Position numbers and translations under genes: made by a program. Under the pieces are notes generated by a model, which did not search any database, had not been told where the DNA came from, and was given only the letters and a program-made list of their open reading frames with translations. A DNA stretch of 53,064 nucleotides from Microbacterium azadirachtae (lineage in GTDB: Bacteria; Actinomycetota; Actinomycetes; Actinomycetales; Microbacteriaceae): assembly GCF_000956505.1 (NCBI RefSeq), contig NZ_JYIX01000020.1, positions 1 through 53,064 of the forward strand. Reading direction: 5' to 3'. Every line of letters starts with the position of its first letter. The first letter of the stretch is position 1. Below are positions 52,339 to 53,064 of the stretch, one piece after another.

Positions 52339-52902
52339 GTGACGCAACCAGTGGGTCTGGGCGGGCGGCCGATGACGCCGCCGCCCGGCGTGCCCGCGGA
52401 GGAGCGCCTCATCGCCCGGTTCCACCCCCACGCGCGGCATCTATTCTGGTCTGCGCTCGTGCTCATCGTCGTGGCTGGCGCGACCGGATACCTCACGAGC
52501 AACCTCCCGGCCCCCCTCGCGGGCTGGGCCAAGGACTGGATGCTGTGGGCAGCGGCGGGTGCGCTGGTGCTGCTGCTCGTCGTGGTGCCGTTCATCGTGT
52601 GGCTGTCGCGGCGCGTCACGATCACGACGCGCCGGGTGATCGTGCGCGACGGCGTCGGATCCCGCAACAGCATCGAGATGTCGCACGCCCGCGGCTACAC
52701 GATCTCGGTGCGCCGCGGTCCCCTGCAGCGCCTCGTCGGCGCCGGAACGGTCCTGCTGTCCAACGGCGTGGATGCGCCGCTGCGGATCCGCGACGTGCCG
52801 AACGTCGCCCTCGTGCAGGAGACCCTTGCGGACCAGGTCGAGGTGGGGCAGATCCTCGCCCACCGCGACGCCCAGGCCGCCCAGAACCCCTACACCGCCT
52901 GA
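52339..52902 (+). CDS. Bacterial PH-domain (DUF304/YdbS-like) membrane protein
   Basis: A 187-residue protein with a short N-terminus, two hydrophobic helices (about 36-55 and 67-87) and a C-terminal bPH2 domain (about 88-165) with VTITTRRVIVRDGVGSR. Such proteins often form multi-protein envelope assemblies, but the function is not established. The GTG start is preceded by CACAAT at leaderless spacing. The end falls at 52902, followed by CTCGC repeats and the third palindromic element. Confidence 0.82.
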   Translation: MTQPVGLGGRPMTPPPGVPAEERLIARFHPHARHLFWSALVLIVVAGATGYLTSNLPAPLAGWAKDWMLWAAAGALVLLLVVVPFIVWLSRRVTITTRRVIVRDGVGSRNSIEMSHARGYTISVRRGPLQRLVGAGTVLLSNGVDAPLRIRDVPNVALVQETLADQVEVGQILAHRDAQAAQNPYTA

Positions 52903-52906
52903 CTTT

Positions 52907-52926
52907 CTCGCCTCGCCTCGCCTCGC
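52907..52926 (+). repeat. Tandem pentanucleotide repeat (CTCGC, four copies)
   Basis: Four perfect copies of CTCGC directly follow the PH-domain gene. Similar CTCGC/CTCGT pentamers precede the large palindrome at 40304. Confidence 0.7.
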
Positions 52927-53019
52927 GTCGGGGCCGAGCCTGGCCGCGCGGCTGCCCCGCCCCGGGCCGAGATCGCCCGCCCTCGTGCCCGCGCCCCCTC
53001 CTGCGCTCGCACTACCTTC

Positions 53020-53064
53020 GAGTCGTCCCCACCAGCGGACCCCATAGCCTCCGCTGGTGGGGAC
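53020..53064. repeat. Palindromic repeat element, copy 3 (cut by window edge)
   Basis: GAGTCGTCCCC with the arm 53025-53039 pairs with 53050-53064 (15 bp visible, 10-base loop). The window ends inside the right arm, so the true stem is longer. Compared with copies 1 and 2 the inner stem differs, with both sides changed to keep pairing. Confidence 0.8.

Overview
This 53 kb window is a high-GC chromosomal segment with dense gene packing, GTG starts and many overlapping stop/start codons. The gene content (Mfd, HisS, bL25/Ctc next to Pth, NADP-type GdhA, PEP carboxylase, NhaA, MazG, a DUF222-HNH gene) and the codon use point to an actinobacterium of the Microbacteriaceae, probably Microbacterium or a close relative. 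That placement is inferred from gene content, not from a database search. No rRNA, tRNA, CRISPR array, insertion sequence or prophage was seen.

Region 1 (1-928) is the tail of an FtsX-type ABC permease and its ATPase. Region 2 (1007-14976) looks like a carbohydrate and sugar-acid utilisation locus. It holds an AXE1-type acetyl esterase, divergent from a 1336-residue Tat-exported protein with an unrecognised catalytic region, two NEW3-like repeats and a golvesin/Xly-like C-terminal domain. It continues with an enolase-superfamily sugar-acid dehydratase, an IclR regulator, a sugar ABC importer (two permeases and a lipoprotein, no ATPase), an SDR, a DapA-superfamily aldolase/lyase, an SMP-30 lactonase and a KDPG-type aldolase. 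The likely logic is: deacetylate and cut a polymer outside the cell, import the fragments, oxidise sugar to lactone and aldonate, dehydrate to a 2-keto-3-deoxy acid, and cleave that to pyruvate. A keto-deoxy-sugar kinase and an importer ATPase are missing from the window. Related AT-rich motifs sit in three of its promoter regions.

Region 3 (15007-22104) holds 6-phosphogluconate dehydrogenase and a complete branched-chain amino-acid ABC operon (livKHMGF) with a strong hairpin after the binding-protein gene. Region 4 (22190-34121) holds a 41-residue membrane protein, rplY and pth, a proline-rich membrane protein, a DUF222-HNH gene of mosaic base composition, mfd with a Nudix gene, a hexapeptide-repeat protein, and a three-part fusion (APH-type kinase, degenerate M23-like domain, class III aminotransferase).

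Region 5 (34180-44826) holds an SDR divergent from an MmyB-like XRE regulator, gdhA, ppc, nhaA, mazG, a secreted histidine-phosphatase-fold lipoprotein lacking its second catalytic histidine, and hisS. Region 6 (44907-53064) holds a GDSL esterase, a VOC protein, an AraC regulator, an APC transporter, a DUF4442 protein, a YtrA-type GntR operon with DUF1648 and CPBP membrane proteins, an O-methyltransferase and a PH-domain membrane protein.

Three signals go beyond gene content. A palindromic element occurs three times at gene 3' ends, with both arms changing together. A different perfect 31-bp inverted repeat lies between the divergent ppc and nhaA genes. Around a dozen genes have a -10-like hexamer ending 6 or 7 bases before the start codon, the layout expected of leaderless mRNAs.
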